Positions 7,941 through 16,083 of a DNA stretch of 42,070 bases are shown here, piece after piece. Position numbers and translations under genes: made by a program. Where the stretch lies: assembly GCA_043744215.1 (NCBI GenBank), contig JAYTVC010000087.1:1-42070 (forward strand), given 5' to 3'. This DNA comes from JBEEJL01 sp043744215 (GTDB lineage Bacteria > Pseudomonadota > Gammaproteobacteria > Burkholderiales > JBEEJL01). The notes beneath the pieces were generated by a model, which ran no database searches, was not told the origin of the DNA, and worked only from the letters and a program-made list of their open reading frames with translations. The stretch's first letter is position 1. Every line of letters starts with the position of its first letter.

Positions 7941-9094
7941 TACTTCAGCAACGTGAACTTGCCGCCTTTGGCAATATTCACAATCGCTTCCTGCTGCGCA
8001 TCGTAGCCGCTTTCTTTGCCCTCTTTGGCGGCAGCATGGCGAAAAGCAAACGCGCCGGTCGCGCCATTCAACTTCACCGCGGGCAACGCATCGCGTAATG
8101 CCTGACGGTCTTTGGCCAGATCGTCGCTCAGCTTCACACCCTTCAACGCTTCGGCCACGACATACATGGCGTCGTAAGCCTGCGCCGCGAACTGGTCGGG
8201 GTTGCCGCCGAATTTTTTATTGTAAGCCGCAATGAACGCGACGTTGGCCGGTGCCGCATTCTCCGACGACCAGGGCGAACCAAGCACCGTATTTTCCGCC
8301 GCCGTTTTTGCAATCTCAAACAGCTTGGGTGAATTGAAACCGTTGCCGCCGATAAACGGCGCATTGATGCCAAGCCCACGCGCCTGGGTGAGAATATTCG
8401 CCGCCTCTTCCACCAGCGCCGACGACACAATCGCATCGGGGTTGGTCGCCGCGATTTTGGTCAACTGCGCCTTGAAATCCACATCGCCTTTTGCAAATGT
8501 TTCCGTCGTCGTCACCTGAATCTTCTGGTCTTCGAGCGCCTTTTTGAATACGTCGTAACCGGACTTGGTAAACGCGTCGTCATTGCCATAAATCACCGCG
8601 ACTTTCTTGATGCCGAATTTTTTTACCGCTTCACGCAACGTCACCGGCAACACATCCGCTTCCATTACCGAATTGCGGAAAGTGTACGGCGCGCCATCGG
8701 TAATGCCGCTGGCCGTATTGCTGGTGCCAAAGGCGACTACCTTGGCCGCGTTGGCAATCGGATGCGCGGCGAAGGCCGAGTTCGACAACGTCGGCCCGAA
8801 CACCATCAGCGCCTTGTCCTGAAAAATCAGTTTTTTGAAAACGGTAATCGCTTCTTCTTTTTTGCCTTGCTCGTCTTCAATCTGCAACACTATCTTATTG
8901 CCGTTCACGCCGCCCTTGGCATTGATTTCTTCTGCCGCCAACGTAAAGCCGTTGCGAATCGCCTCGCCATATTTCGCCGCCGGGCCTGTCAACGCCTCTG
9001 CCGCGCCGATCTTGATGTCTGCCGCAAACACACCCGCGCTCAAAGCCAGACCCAGCGCCGCCGCGATCATTTGAATGTTGAAATGATGTTTCAT
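7940..9094 (-). CDS. livK: LivK-like periplasmic branched-chain amino acid binding protein
   Basis: Type I periplasmic substrate-binding protein that delivers ligand to LivHM. From the ATG at 9094 the product has 384 residues. A signal peptide is cleaved about after residue 24 (VFA/ADIKIG), followed by IKIGAAEALTGPAAKYGE, AAEEINAKGGVNG and the two-lobed fold typical of the LivJ/LivK family. An in-frame TTG at 9106 would add MGSH, but the GGGGAG Shine-Dalgarno lies just before the ATG, which decides the start. Ligand specificity cannot be read from sequence. The gene leads the operon and is followed by a strong hairpin, as expected for an abundant binding protein. Confidence 0.92.
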   Translation of the reverse strand: MKHHFNIQMIAAALGLALSAGVFAADIKIGAAEALTGPAAKYGEAIRNGFTLAAEEINAKGGVNGNKIVLQIEDEQGKKEEAITVFKKLIFQDKALMVFGPTLSNSAFAAHPIANAAKVVAFGTSNTASGITDGAPYTFRNSVMEADVLPVTLREAVKKFGIKKVAVIYGNDDAFTKSGYDVFKKALEDQKIQVTTTETFAKGDVDFKAQLTKIAATNPDAIVSSALVEEAANILTQARGLGINAPFIGGNGFNSPKLFEIAKTAAENTVLGSPWSSENAAPANVAFIAAYNKKFGGNPDQFAAQAYDAMYVVAEALKGVKLSDDLAKDRQALRDALPAVKLNGATGAFAFRHAAAKEGKESGYDAQQEAIVNIAKGGKFTLLK

Positions 9095-9145
9095 GTGACT
9101 CCCCAATTTAAAGAATTGAAAAAAAATTGAAAAATTGACCGCACA

Positions 9146-9151
9146 ATTTTA
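9146..9151 (-). promoter_or_regulatory. Candidate -10 element for livK
   Basis: On the minus strand TAAAAT lies about 52 nt before the livK ATG. It is preceded by a TTTCGCGAAA palindrome about 15-25 nt upstream. No good -35 hexamer is visible. Confidence 0.3.
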
Positions 9152-9248
9152 ACCCACAGCCTGATTTTCGCGAAATTCACCCAACACTTTGCATCACGTC
9201 ATGCGACTGAATAAACCCCTAAAAATCACACAGCGGAAATAATAAAAT

Positions 9249-9271
9249 ATTGATAATAATCAAATAGTTAC
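9249..9271 (+). repeat. Post-stop AT-rich motif, copy 3
   Basis: ATTGATAATAATCAAATAG followed by TTAC lies 22 nt past the pmbA stop, antisense to pmbA. This copy also contains TTGAT-N4-ATCAA (9250-9263), an exact FNR/ANR-type dyad. Confidence 0.75.
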
Positions 9272-9293
9272 ATTTATTACTAGATCTGGGAAA

Positions 9294-10637
9294 TTACTCC
9301 CCCGCCACCGTCATTTTCTCAATTAAAATCGAACCGCATTGATGGGCACCGCGCACGACGATGTCATTGCCGATTTCGATGATTTGTTTGAACATGTCTT
9401 TGAGATTGCCGGCGATGGTGATTTCATCGACGGCGTGCTGGATCTCGCCGTTTTTCACCCAATAGCCCGCCGCGCCGCGCGAGTAATCGCCGGTGACCAT
9501 GTTGACGCCGGAGCCGAGCATTTCGGTAACGACGAGGCCGGTGCCCATTTTTTTCAGCAGCGCTTTGAAGTCGAGGTCGCCGCTTTGCAAAATCAGATTA
9601 TGGCTGCCGCCCGCGTTGCCGGTCGTTTGCATGCCGAGTTTGCGTGCCGAGTAACTACTGAGAAAATAGCCTTGCACGATGCCGTTTTTGATCACGTCGC
9701 GCTCGTGCGTCGCCACGCCTTCGTTGTCGAAGGCGCCGCTGCCCAATCCTTTTTTGATGAAGGGCGATTCGCGCAATTGCACATTGGGTGAAAAAATTTG
9801 TTTGCCCATGCAGTCGAGCAGGAAAGATGACTTTCGATACAAACTGCCGCCGCTCACCGCGCTGACAAAACTGCTGATGAGGCTCGATGCAATCGGCGCT
9901 TCGAATATCACTGGCACTTGCATGGTGCCGATTTGTTTGGCGTTGAGGCGTGCGACGGTGCGTTCGCCCGCGCGCTTGCCGATGGATTCAGGCGATTGCA
10001 AATCGTGAAAGTCGCGCGCGGTGGAATACCAATAATCGCGCTGCATGGCATCGTTGTCTTCGGCGATGACTGCGGCGCTGATGTCGTAACGCGAGCCGGG
10101 ATAACCGTTAATAAAGCCGAGCGAGTTGGCGTAAACGAATGACGATTCCTGCGTGCCCACCGATCCGCCTTCGGAATTGTTGATGCGCTTATCGACGGCC
10201 AGTGCCGCCGCTTCGCAACGCCTGGCCTGATCGATGGCGTCTTCCACGCTGATCGACCACGGGTGATACAAATCCAGTTCAGGTAACGCGCCTTTGAACA
10301 GCAACGCCTCGTCGGGCAAACCGGAAAACTCGTCCGCCGCCGTGTAACGCGCAATGCTGCACGCAGCCTTGACCGTATCCTGAATCGCCTGCGCCGATAA
10401 ATCCGACGTGCTCGCGCTACCGCGTTGTTTGCCGAAATATACGGTGACCGACAAACCTTTGTCACGGTGATATTCAATCGTTTCGACTTCGCCCAAACGC
10501 ACCGTCACGTTTTGGCCGAAGCCCTGGCTCACTTCCGCCTCGGCGGCGCTGGCACCGTTGGCGCGGGCTTGTTTGAGAATATCTTCGGCGATTTGTTTGA
10601 GTGCGGCTTGCGAATGGGAAAATTGATTGGCGGACAC
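9294..10637 (-). CDS. pmbA: PmbA/TldE metalloprotease-family protein
   Basis: PmbA (TldE) is the non-metal subunit of the TldD/TldE protease, which processes peptides such as microcin B17 and CcdA in E. coli. I take the GTG at 10637 (VSANQFSHSQ) as start. It gives 447 residues, close to the family length, and has AAAGAGAA upstream. The longer frame to 10739 would run into the darP promoter and has no family match. Typical segments are VRLGEVETIEYHRDKGLSVT, GSASTSDLSAQAIQ, GNAGGSHNLILQSGD and MVTGDYSRGAAGYWVKNGE. It is divergent from darP, as in many Betaproteobacteria. The partner tldD is not in the window. Confidence 0.93.
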   Translation of the reverse strand: MSANQFSHSQAALKQIAEDILKQARANGASAAEAEVSQGFGQNVTVRLGEVETIEYHRDKGLSVTVYFGKQRGSASTSDLSAQAIQDTVKAACSIARYTAADEFSGLPDEALLFKGALPELDLYHPWSISVEDAIDQARRCEAAALAVDKRINNSEGGSVGTQESSFVYANSLGFINGYPGSRYDISAAVIAEDNDAMQRDYWYSTARDFHDLQSPESIGKRAGERTVARLNAKQIGTMQVPVIFEAPIASSLISSFVSAVSGGSLYRKSSFLLDCMGKQIFSPNVQLRESPFIKKGLGSGAFDNEGVATHERDVIKNGIVQGYFLSSYSARKLGMQTTGNAGGSHNLILQSGDLDFKALLKKMGTGLVVTEMLGSGVNMVTGDYSRGAAGYWVKNGEIQHAVDEITIAGNLKDMFKQIIEIGNDIVVRGAHQCGSILIEKMTVAGE

Positions 10638-10720
10638 GGGGTTCTCTTTGTATATGTTGGTTCGGGCAAACGCGATTTGTAATATCATAACACTTTCGCT
10701 CTGCACGCCCTCCTCACACC

Positions 10721-11242
10721 ATGCCCAAACCCGCCGCAAAACAACACGATGACGAGGTTGAAATCGTCAGCAAAACCCGTATAAAAAAAGACATGCTCGC
10801 GTTACAAGAACTCGGCGAAGCGATGATCGAATTGCCTGCCGACAAGCTAAAAGAATTGGCTTTGCCCGAAAATTTACACACCGCCATTGTCGAAGCCAAA
10901 CGCATTACCAAACATGGCGCGCTAAGTCGCCAGCAGCAATACATCGGCAAACTGATGCGCAACGTGGATGCGGAACCCATCCGCTTGAAGATGGAAGAAT
11001 GGGGAGGCAAGGCCGGGCGCGAGACAGGGTTATTTCATTTGGCTGAACGCTGGCGTAACAAGTTGCTTGATGACGAAACCGCATTCACCGATTTCGCCAC
11101 CGAATTTCCCCGCGCTGATTTACAGCACTTGCGCAATTTAGTGCGGCAATCCAAACATGAAATTGAAGCCAAAAAGCCGTTAACGAATTTCCGCAATTTG
11201 TTTCGCGAGATTCATGAGGTGGTGAAGCGGGAGAAAATGTAG
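10721..11242 (+). CDS. darP: DarP (YjgA), 50S ribosome assembly factor
   Basis: DarP/YjgA associates with late 50S assembly intermediates and helps peptidyl-transferase-centre maturation. The 173 residues carry the family pattern SKTRIKKDMLALQELGEAM, LPADKLKELALPENLHTAI, AKRITKHGALSRQQQYIGKL and a C-terminal LRNLVRQSKHEIEAKKPLTN, close to the family length. It is transcribed away from pmbA across a spacer of about 83 bp. Its stop codon lies inside the left arm of a GTAGGGTG-type repeat element. mog follows on the same strand after about 100 bp. Confidence 0.9.
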   Translation: MPKPAAKQHDDEVEIVSKTRIKKDMLALQELGEAMIELPADKLKELALPENLHTAIVEAKRITKHGALSRQQQYIGKLMRNVDAEPIRLKMEEWGGKAGRETGLFHLAERWRNKLLDDETAFTDFATEFPRADLQHLRNLVRQSKHEIEAKKPLTNFRNLFREIHEVVKREKM

Positions 11243-11302
11243 GGTGATTGCCCACCATAACTCTTTATTAACAGCCGCTGCGGTGGGCAGTGCCCACCCT
11301 AC
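11239..11302. repeat. Solo GGGTGGGCA/TGCCCACCC inverted-repeat element
   Basis: GTAGGGTG (11239-11246) pairs with CACCCTAC (11295-11302), and inner TGCCCACC/GGTGGGCA segments add to the symmetry. It fills most of the darP-mog spacer. Sequence and spacing resemble the first half of the 120-bp units at 14641-14980, so it looks like a single copy of the same family. Confidence 0.7.
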
Positions 11303-11342
11303 GAAATCTGGTAAATTCAAAACTGACAAACCCCAATCCATC

Positions 11343-11909
<567 letters not shown>

Positions 11910-12414
11910 AATTTTTTGCACTGACGGGCATGAGGCTTTCGATCAACGCGACGGGTTCGTCGTCCATCCAATCGAGTTCGCCCAACACGCGATAACGGAT
12001 TTTTCCGTCGGGGCCGACGATAAATGTGGCGGGGATGCCGCGCACTTTCCATGCGTCTTTCACATCTTCGTTGCTGTCCACCAACACGGGAAAACCGATG
12101 CGCAGTTCGCGCGCGAATTGGCTAACTTTGGATTCGGCTTCGCCTGTATTCACTGCGATGACTTCCAAGCCTTTGCCCCGATAGCGTTCGCGCAATATTT
12201 GCAGCGACGGCATTTCTTCGCGGCACGGCCCGCACCACGTTGCCATAAAATTGACGACAACAACTTTGCCGCGATAATCGGCGAGGTCGCGTTGTTTGCC
12301 GGTTAAATCTTTGAGTGACAGCGAGGGCGTGTCGCCCGTCCACGGACGAAAGCGCGATGGCTCTTGCGCGTGAACATTCCACGCCGTCAGAGCCATCGCA
12401 AGAGAAGCTAAAAA

Positions 12415-12437
12415 TTTCAATGTAATCAATAAGTTAC
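12415..12437 (+). repeat. Post-stop AT-rich motif, copy 4 (inside the tlpA-like signal-peptide codons)
   Basis: TTTCAATGTAATCAATAAG followed by TTAC touches the stop codon of the transglutaminase gene (12437-12439). Because the tlpA-like gene starts upstream, this copy is also coding on the minus strand. Confidence 0.75.
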
Positions 12438-13513
12438 TAAGCAATGATTTCCCGCGCGGTGATTTCATATTTGAACGCATCAGGGTCGAGGCAATCGCGT
12501 CGGCCTTCCGCTGTTTCACATTGGGGGTACATTAAAAACGCGACCGGTTTTTTGTCCGAGCCCGGCAGCTTCACATCGTGGGCGTAGTTGTAGGCAAGCC
12601 AATTCATTTCCCAACTGCCGAATAAACGTTTACGCGCAGCGATGACTTTTTCGTCCGTCGCCGGTAATCCGCCGTTTTCTTCGAGCACCACTTTGCGCAC
12701 ATCGGCAGGATCAACCGGCACCCAGCCCAAGCCGGCGGCGTAAAATTCCGCGCGGCAATGCTGCGCTTTGGTGATGGTGCCGCTCTTGCCCAAACTTTTG
12801 TAACCCAGATTGGAATCGGCCACGCGCACGCCATATACATCGCGCGCCGGCACGCCTGCTGCACGGGCAAGCGCAACAAACAACGCATTGATGTCAGCAC
12901 ACTTGCCGCCCATGCTATTGGTCTCGAGCATGTATTTCACGTCGCCCAGGCCGCAGCCGCGCGTTTTCGGATCACGGAAGGTGTTATCGACAATCCATTC
13001 GTAAATGGCGCGGGCTTTTTCCACGTCGCCGCTGACGCCCTTGGTGATTTTATCCGCCGTAGTTTTTACAATGCCGTCGGTGGGAAGCAACTCGCTTGCT
13101 TCGAGATACCGTTTCACGTCTTCGTTCGTGGTGCTGTTGCGTGCAGTGAAATCAGTGGCGCGGTCGCGGGTGGCGAAGCGGCTTTTCAATTCCAGCACGG
13201 GTTTCGCGCCGTCAGCCCATTCGGCCGACACAATGCCCAGCGGATTGGCGGTTGTAATAACCGAATCAATTTTTGCGCCTTCCCCGCTCCAGCTATTGCC
13301 GAGAGATTTTTGATAATCCGTATCCGTTACCAAAGGCATCGGCAGCCACACTTTGGTGATACCGGCAGGCTTCAACACTTCGACGCGGGTGCTGGTTTCA
13401 AAAATGCGGAAGGCTTTGCTGGCCGGGGCTGATTCGCCGGCGAAAATCCGGCTGGGCAGCAACATACTGCCGGTGGCAAAACCCGCTGTAAGCATAAAAT
13501 CTCTACGTTTCAT
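12437..13513 (-). CDS. Exported transglutaminase-like cysteine protein (Tat-type signal)
   Basis: The 358 residues begin with a twin-arginine-like signal (MKRRDFMLTAGFATGSMLL), so export in folded form is likely. The transglutaminase-like core has the expected Cys-His-Asp triad: Cys195 in MGGKCADINALFVALARAAG, His242 in KAQHCRAEFYA and Asp258 in GWVPVDPAD. Such bacterial proteins are peptidases or peptide-modifying enzymes; the substrate here is unknown. Additional cysteines at about 187, 243, 332 and 341 could form disulfides. It ends 31 nt inside the adjoining TlpA-like gene, which suggests that the two are translated together. Confidence 0.85.
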   Translation of the reverse strand: MKRRDFMLTAGFATGSMLLPSRIFAGESAPASKAFRIFETSTRVEVLKPAGITKVWLPMPLVTDTDYQKSLGNSWSGEGAKIDSVITTANPLGIVSAEWADGAKPVLELKSRFATRDRATDFTARNSTTNEDVKRYLEASELLPTDGIVKTTADKITKGVSGDVEKARAIYEWIVDNTFRDPKTRGCGLGDVKYMLETNSMGGKCADINALFVALARAAGVPARDVYGVRVADSNLGYKSLGKSGTITKAQHCRAEFYAAGLGWVPVDPADVRKVVLEENGGLPATDEKVIAARKRLFGSWEMNWLAYNYAHDVKLPGSDKKPVAFLMYPQCETAEGRRDCLDPDAFKYEITAREIIA

Positions 13514-13536
13514 TTGCGTCCTTTCTTGAATGCCGA

Positions 13537-13567
13537 AACAAAAAAATCCCGCTGCGCTTGCGGCAGC
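13537..13567 (-). terminator. Rho-independent terminator after the small lipoprotein gene
   Basis: On the minus strand GCTGC pairs with GCAGC around a 7-nt loop (13551-13567), followed by GGGA and seven T residues. It lies between the lipoprotein stop and the transglutaminase start. Confidence 0.6.
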
Positions 13568-13596
13568 ACGATTAACTGAAGCTATCGAACAACCGG

Positions 13597-13803
13597 TTAT
13601 TTGTCGGCGGCAGCTACTGCCACATTACGCGCAGGCGGATAATTTACCCAAATTACTTGAATGCCGTTGCGTTGGGCATATTGGTTTACTAGCTCCACTT
13701 TAACCGTATCAAAATCGGGCTTGGTTTCCGCCGCAGGCGCCATGGCGCAACCTTGCATCGCCAACGCAGCGCTTACCAACACGAGCAATGAACATATTTT
13801 CAT
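13597..13803 (-). CDS. Small predicted lipoprotein of unknown function
   Basis: A 68-residue product starts with a lipoprotein-type signal (MKICSLLVLVSAALAMQGC). Cys19 is the likely lipidation site, although the -3 residue is not the usual Leu. The short mature part contains VKVELVNQYAQRNGIQVIWV and an Ala/Val-rich tail, with no domain I recognise. A Shine-Dalgarno-like AGGAG lies just before the ATG, which together with the signal peptide supports a real gene. It has its own downstream terminator, so it is probably expressed separately from the transglutaminase gene. Confidence 0.65.
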   Translation of the reverse strand: MKICSLLVLVSAALAMQGCAMAPAAETKPDFDTVKVELVNQYAQRNGIQVIWVNYPPARNVAVAAADK

Positions 13804-13950
13804 GACAAGCTCCTAATCAGGTGGAAGAATTCGGGCAACCTCAACGCAGGGATTATTTGGCGACACATGATGGCGCAGGGTTCCGCTTACAATTATAGTC
13901 CGATAAAATGGAAATGTAATTAACCTCGCCCAACCCGGAAAATATACCCC

Positions 13951-14625
13951 ATGACTGCTGCCCTCCTGCCCGCCATTGAACTGCAAACCGGCCATCAGCC
14001 CATCGCCAGCGTGATCTGGCTGCACGGCCTCGGTGCCGACGGCAATGACTTTGTGCCGCTGGTGCGCGAATTGAAATTGCCTGACGCGTTGCCGGTGCGC
14101 TTCATTTTCCCTCACGCGCCGATGCGGCCAGTGAGTATTAACAACGGTTACGTGATGCGCGCGTGGTACGACATTGCGCAGGGGCCGGATGGATTTATTT
14201 CCAGCGAAGCGGATATCCGCGCATCACAACTGGCATTGGAAAAACTCATCGAGCATGAAATATCGCGCGGCATGCCTTCTGACAAGATCATACTCGCCGG
14301 GTTCTCTCAAGGCGGCGTGATCGTGCTTCAAGCAGGTTTGCGCTACGCAAAAAAACTCAATGGAATCATGGCGTTATCAACGTATCTTGCCTTGCCCGAT
14401 TCCCTCGAAAAAGAAGCCTCACCCGCCAATAAAAATATTCCCGTGCTGATGGCCCACGGCGAACAAGACAATATGATCGCATTCGTCAACGCAGAAAAAT
14501 CCCGCGATACATTACAGCAGCACGGCTACAATGTGGAATGGCATGATTACGTGATGGGCCATTCGGTTTGCCAGGAAGAAATTGAAGATATGGCAGGATG
14601 GTTGTATCAACGGCTTGCGAAATAA
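13951..14625 (+). CDS. Alpha/beta-hydrolase, carboxylesterase/phospholipase family
   Basis: A serine hydrolase of the abhydrolase_2 group (carboxylesterase / acyl-protein thioesterase-like). The 224 residues show the oxyanion-hole motif WLHGLGADGNDF, the nucleophile Ser119 in GFSQGGV, Asp173 in AHGEQDNMI and His204 in VMGHSVC, a complete catalytic triad. There is no signal peptide, so it is cytosolic. Natural substrates in this family are short acyl esters or lysophospholipids and cannot be narrowed further. It is a single-gene unit followed by the repeat patch. Confidence 0.93.
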   Translation: MTAALLPAIELQTGHQPIASVIWLHGLGADGNDFVPLVRELKLPDALPVRFIFPHAPMRPVSINNGYVMRAWYDIAQGPDGFISSEADIRASQLALEKLIEHEISRGMPSDKIILAGFSQGGVIVLQAGLRYAKKLNGIMALSTYLALPDSLEKEASPANKNIPVLMAHGEQDNMIAFVNAEKSRDTLQQHGYNVEWHDYVMGHSVCQEEIEDMAGWLYQRLAK

Positions 14626-14630
14626 AAATG

Positions 14631-14985
14631 CAGGGTGGGCACTGCCCGCCATAACGAAACTTAACGGTATATAAAGCGGTGATACCCGCCTTACAAAAAA
14701 ACAAAAACACCGTCGTTGCCGCGAAGGCGGCAACCCTGTGACTTGACAGCATAAGATGGACATTGCCACCATAACGCGAATTGGCAGCAGCTCTGGTGGG
14801 CGGTGCCCACCTTACAAAAAACAAAAACGCCGTCGTTCCCGCGAAGGCGGCAACCCAGTAACTTGGCAGCATAAGATGGACATTGCCACCATAACGCGAA
14901 TTGGCAGCAGCTCTGGTGGGCGGTGCCCACCCTACAAAAACACCGTCTTTCCCGCGAAGGCGGCAACCCAGTGACTTACTTTATG
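14631..14985. repeat. 120-bp tandem repeat array, about 2.8 units
   Basis: Units begin near 14641, 14761 and 14881 with an exact 120-bp period. The last two units are nearly identical; the first half of unit 1 is diverged. Each unit combines a GGTGGGCGGTGCCCACC element with a GTCGTTCCCGCGAAGGCGG element, joined by A-rich stretches. The 391-bp spacer from 14626 to 15016 holds little else. Apparent reading frames of 60-128 codons here arise from the repeat and are not genes. Confidence 0.92.
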
Positions 14986-15016
14986 TGCCACAACTTACGT
15001 CAATAAAATATTCGAC

Positions 15017-15934
15017 ATGCCATTCACTTTACCCTCACCGAAATTTCTCATCCTGCTGCTGTTCCTGCTGCCGATACTATATGTGCATTTTCGCGGCAAT
15101 GCGCGGCTGAAATTTTTCCGTCAGCTTACCGACCACTCGGCGTTGCTCGCGCCTTATAACGTGCTGGTGTACGGCTTTTCCGCCGCGCCCACTACGCCGT
15201 TGTTCGACACGGAACAATTTCCTGCGCTTAGAAATTTGCGCGACAACTGGCAGATCATCCGCGATGAAGCACTGGCGTTGTCGAACGAAGGCCATATCCG
15301 CAGCGCCACCGGCCACAACGACGCGGGCTTCAATTCATTTTTCAAGGAAGGCTGGCGGCGTTTTTATTTGACCTGGTACGGCGAATCGATTCCCTCGGCG
15401 GAAACCTTGTGCCCGAAAACCGTCGCGCTGCTGAAATCAACGCCGGGCGTCAACAGCGCCATGTTCGCGCTGCTGCCACCGGGCGGAAAACTCAATCCAC
15501 ACCGCGACCCGTTCGCCGGCTCGTTGCGCTATCACTTGGGTTTGGTGACGCCCAACTCGCCCGACTGCAACATTCACGTCGATGGCGAAAAATATTTCTG
15601 GCGCGACGGCGAAGATGTGATGTTCGACGAAACCTATGTGCATTGGGCGGAAAACAAAACCGATGTCACGCGGATCATTTTGTTTGCCGACATTGAACGG
15701 CCATTGAAGACCAGTGCGATGCGCGCCCTCAATCGCTTTTTCGCGCGGCAGTTAGGCAAGGCCACCGTCACGCAAAATTTCGAAGGCGAAAAAATCGGCG
15801 CGCTGAATAAGTTTTTCGCGTTTTTTTATCAGCTTGATGAATGGCGTAAACAGTTCAAAAATTTCAGCAAGGTCGGATATAAACTGACGAAGTTCGCGAT
15901 GGTGATCGGGATTTTATATTGGCTGTTTTTTTAA
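15017..15934 (+). CDS. lpxO: LpxO-like Fe(II)/2-oxoglutarate lipid A hydroxylase (aspartyl/asparaginyl beta-hydroxylase family)
   Basis: The 305 residues have an N-terminal membrane helix (about 8-24) and an aspartyl/asparaginyl beta-hydroxylase domain. Iron ligands are His162 in NPHRDPFAGSLRYHLGL and His209 in TYVHWAENKT; Arg219 is the likely 2-oxoglutarate contact. A second hydrophobic segment closes the protein. Size, membrane anchoring and these motifs fit LpxO, which adds a 2-hydroxyl to a secondary acyl chain of lipid A. Distant homologues act on proteins or peptides, so the lipid A role is inferred. It stands alone after the tandem-repeat patch, convergent with radA. Confidence 0.78.
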   Translation: MPFTLPSPKFLILLLFLLPILYVHFRGNARLKFFRQLTDHSALLAPYNVLVYGFSAAPTTPLFDTEQFPALRNLRDNWQIIRDEALALSNEGHIRSATGHNDAGFNSFFKEGWRRFYLTWYGESIPSAETLCPKTVALLKSTPGVNSAMFALLPPGGKLNPHRDPFAGSLRYHLGLVTPNSPDCNIHVDGEKYFWRDGEDVMFDETYVHWAENKTDVTRIILFADIERPLKTSAMRALNRFFARQLGKATVTQNFEGEKIGALNKFFAFFYQLDEWRKQFKNFSKVGYKLTKFAMVIGILYWLFF

Positions 15935-15973
15935 ACGCTTTGCAAAACCACAGATCAGCCACGACCCCACCCT

Positions 15974-16030
15974 GTCATTCCCGTGACAACGCGATAGCCA
16001 AAGTTTCGAGGCACGACAAACGGAAATGAC
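15974..16030. repeat. GTCATTCCCG/CGGAAATGAC inverted repeat between lpxO and radA
   Basis: GTCATTCCCG (15974-15983) and CGGAAATGAC (16021-16030) form nearly perfect arms around a 37-nt interior. The arms match those of the palindrome downstream of dnaJ at 34793-34818. It may serve as a bidirectional end signal for convergent transcripts. Confidence 0.6.
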
Positions 16031-16057
16031 AGATTCTCCGGGTTTGCGCGTCATAAC

Positions 16058-16080
16058 GTAACTATCTGATTATAAACAGT
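16058..16080 (-). repeat. Post-stop AT-rich motif, copy 5
   Basis: On the minus strand ACTGTTTATAATCAGATAG followed by TTAC begins 3 nt past the radA stop, in the sense orientation. The left part is diverged and the TATAATCA...ATAGTTAC part is conserved. Confidence 0.65.
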
Positions 16081-16083
16081 ATT

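Noticed and set aside
14486..14974. Open frames of 72-128 codons in the tandem-repeat patch
   Set aside because: The same peptide units repeat with the 120-bp DNA period on both strands, showing that they are by-products of the repeat.
14631..14985. Possible CRISPR array
   Set aside because: The period is 120 bp with repeat and spacer both conserved between units, and no cas gene is nearby; this is a tandem duplication of intergenic palindromes.
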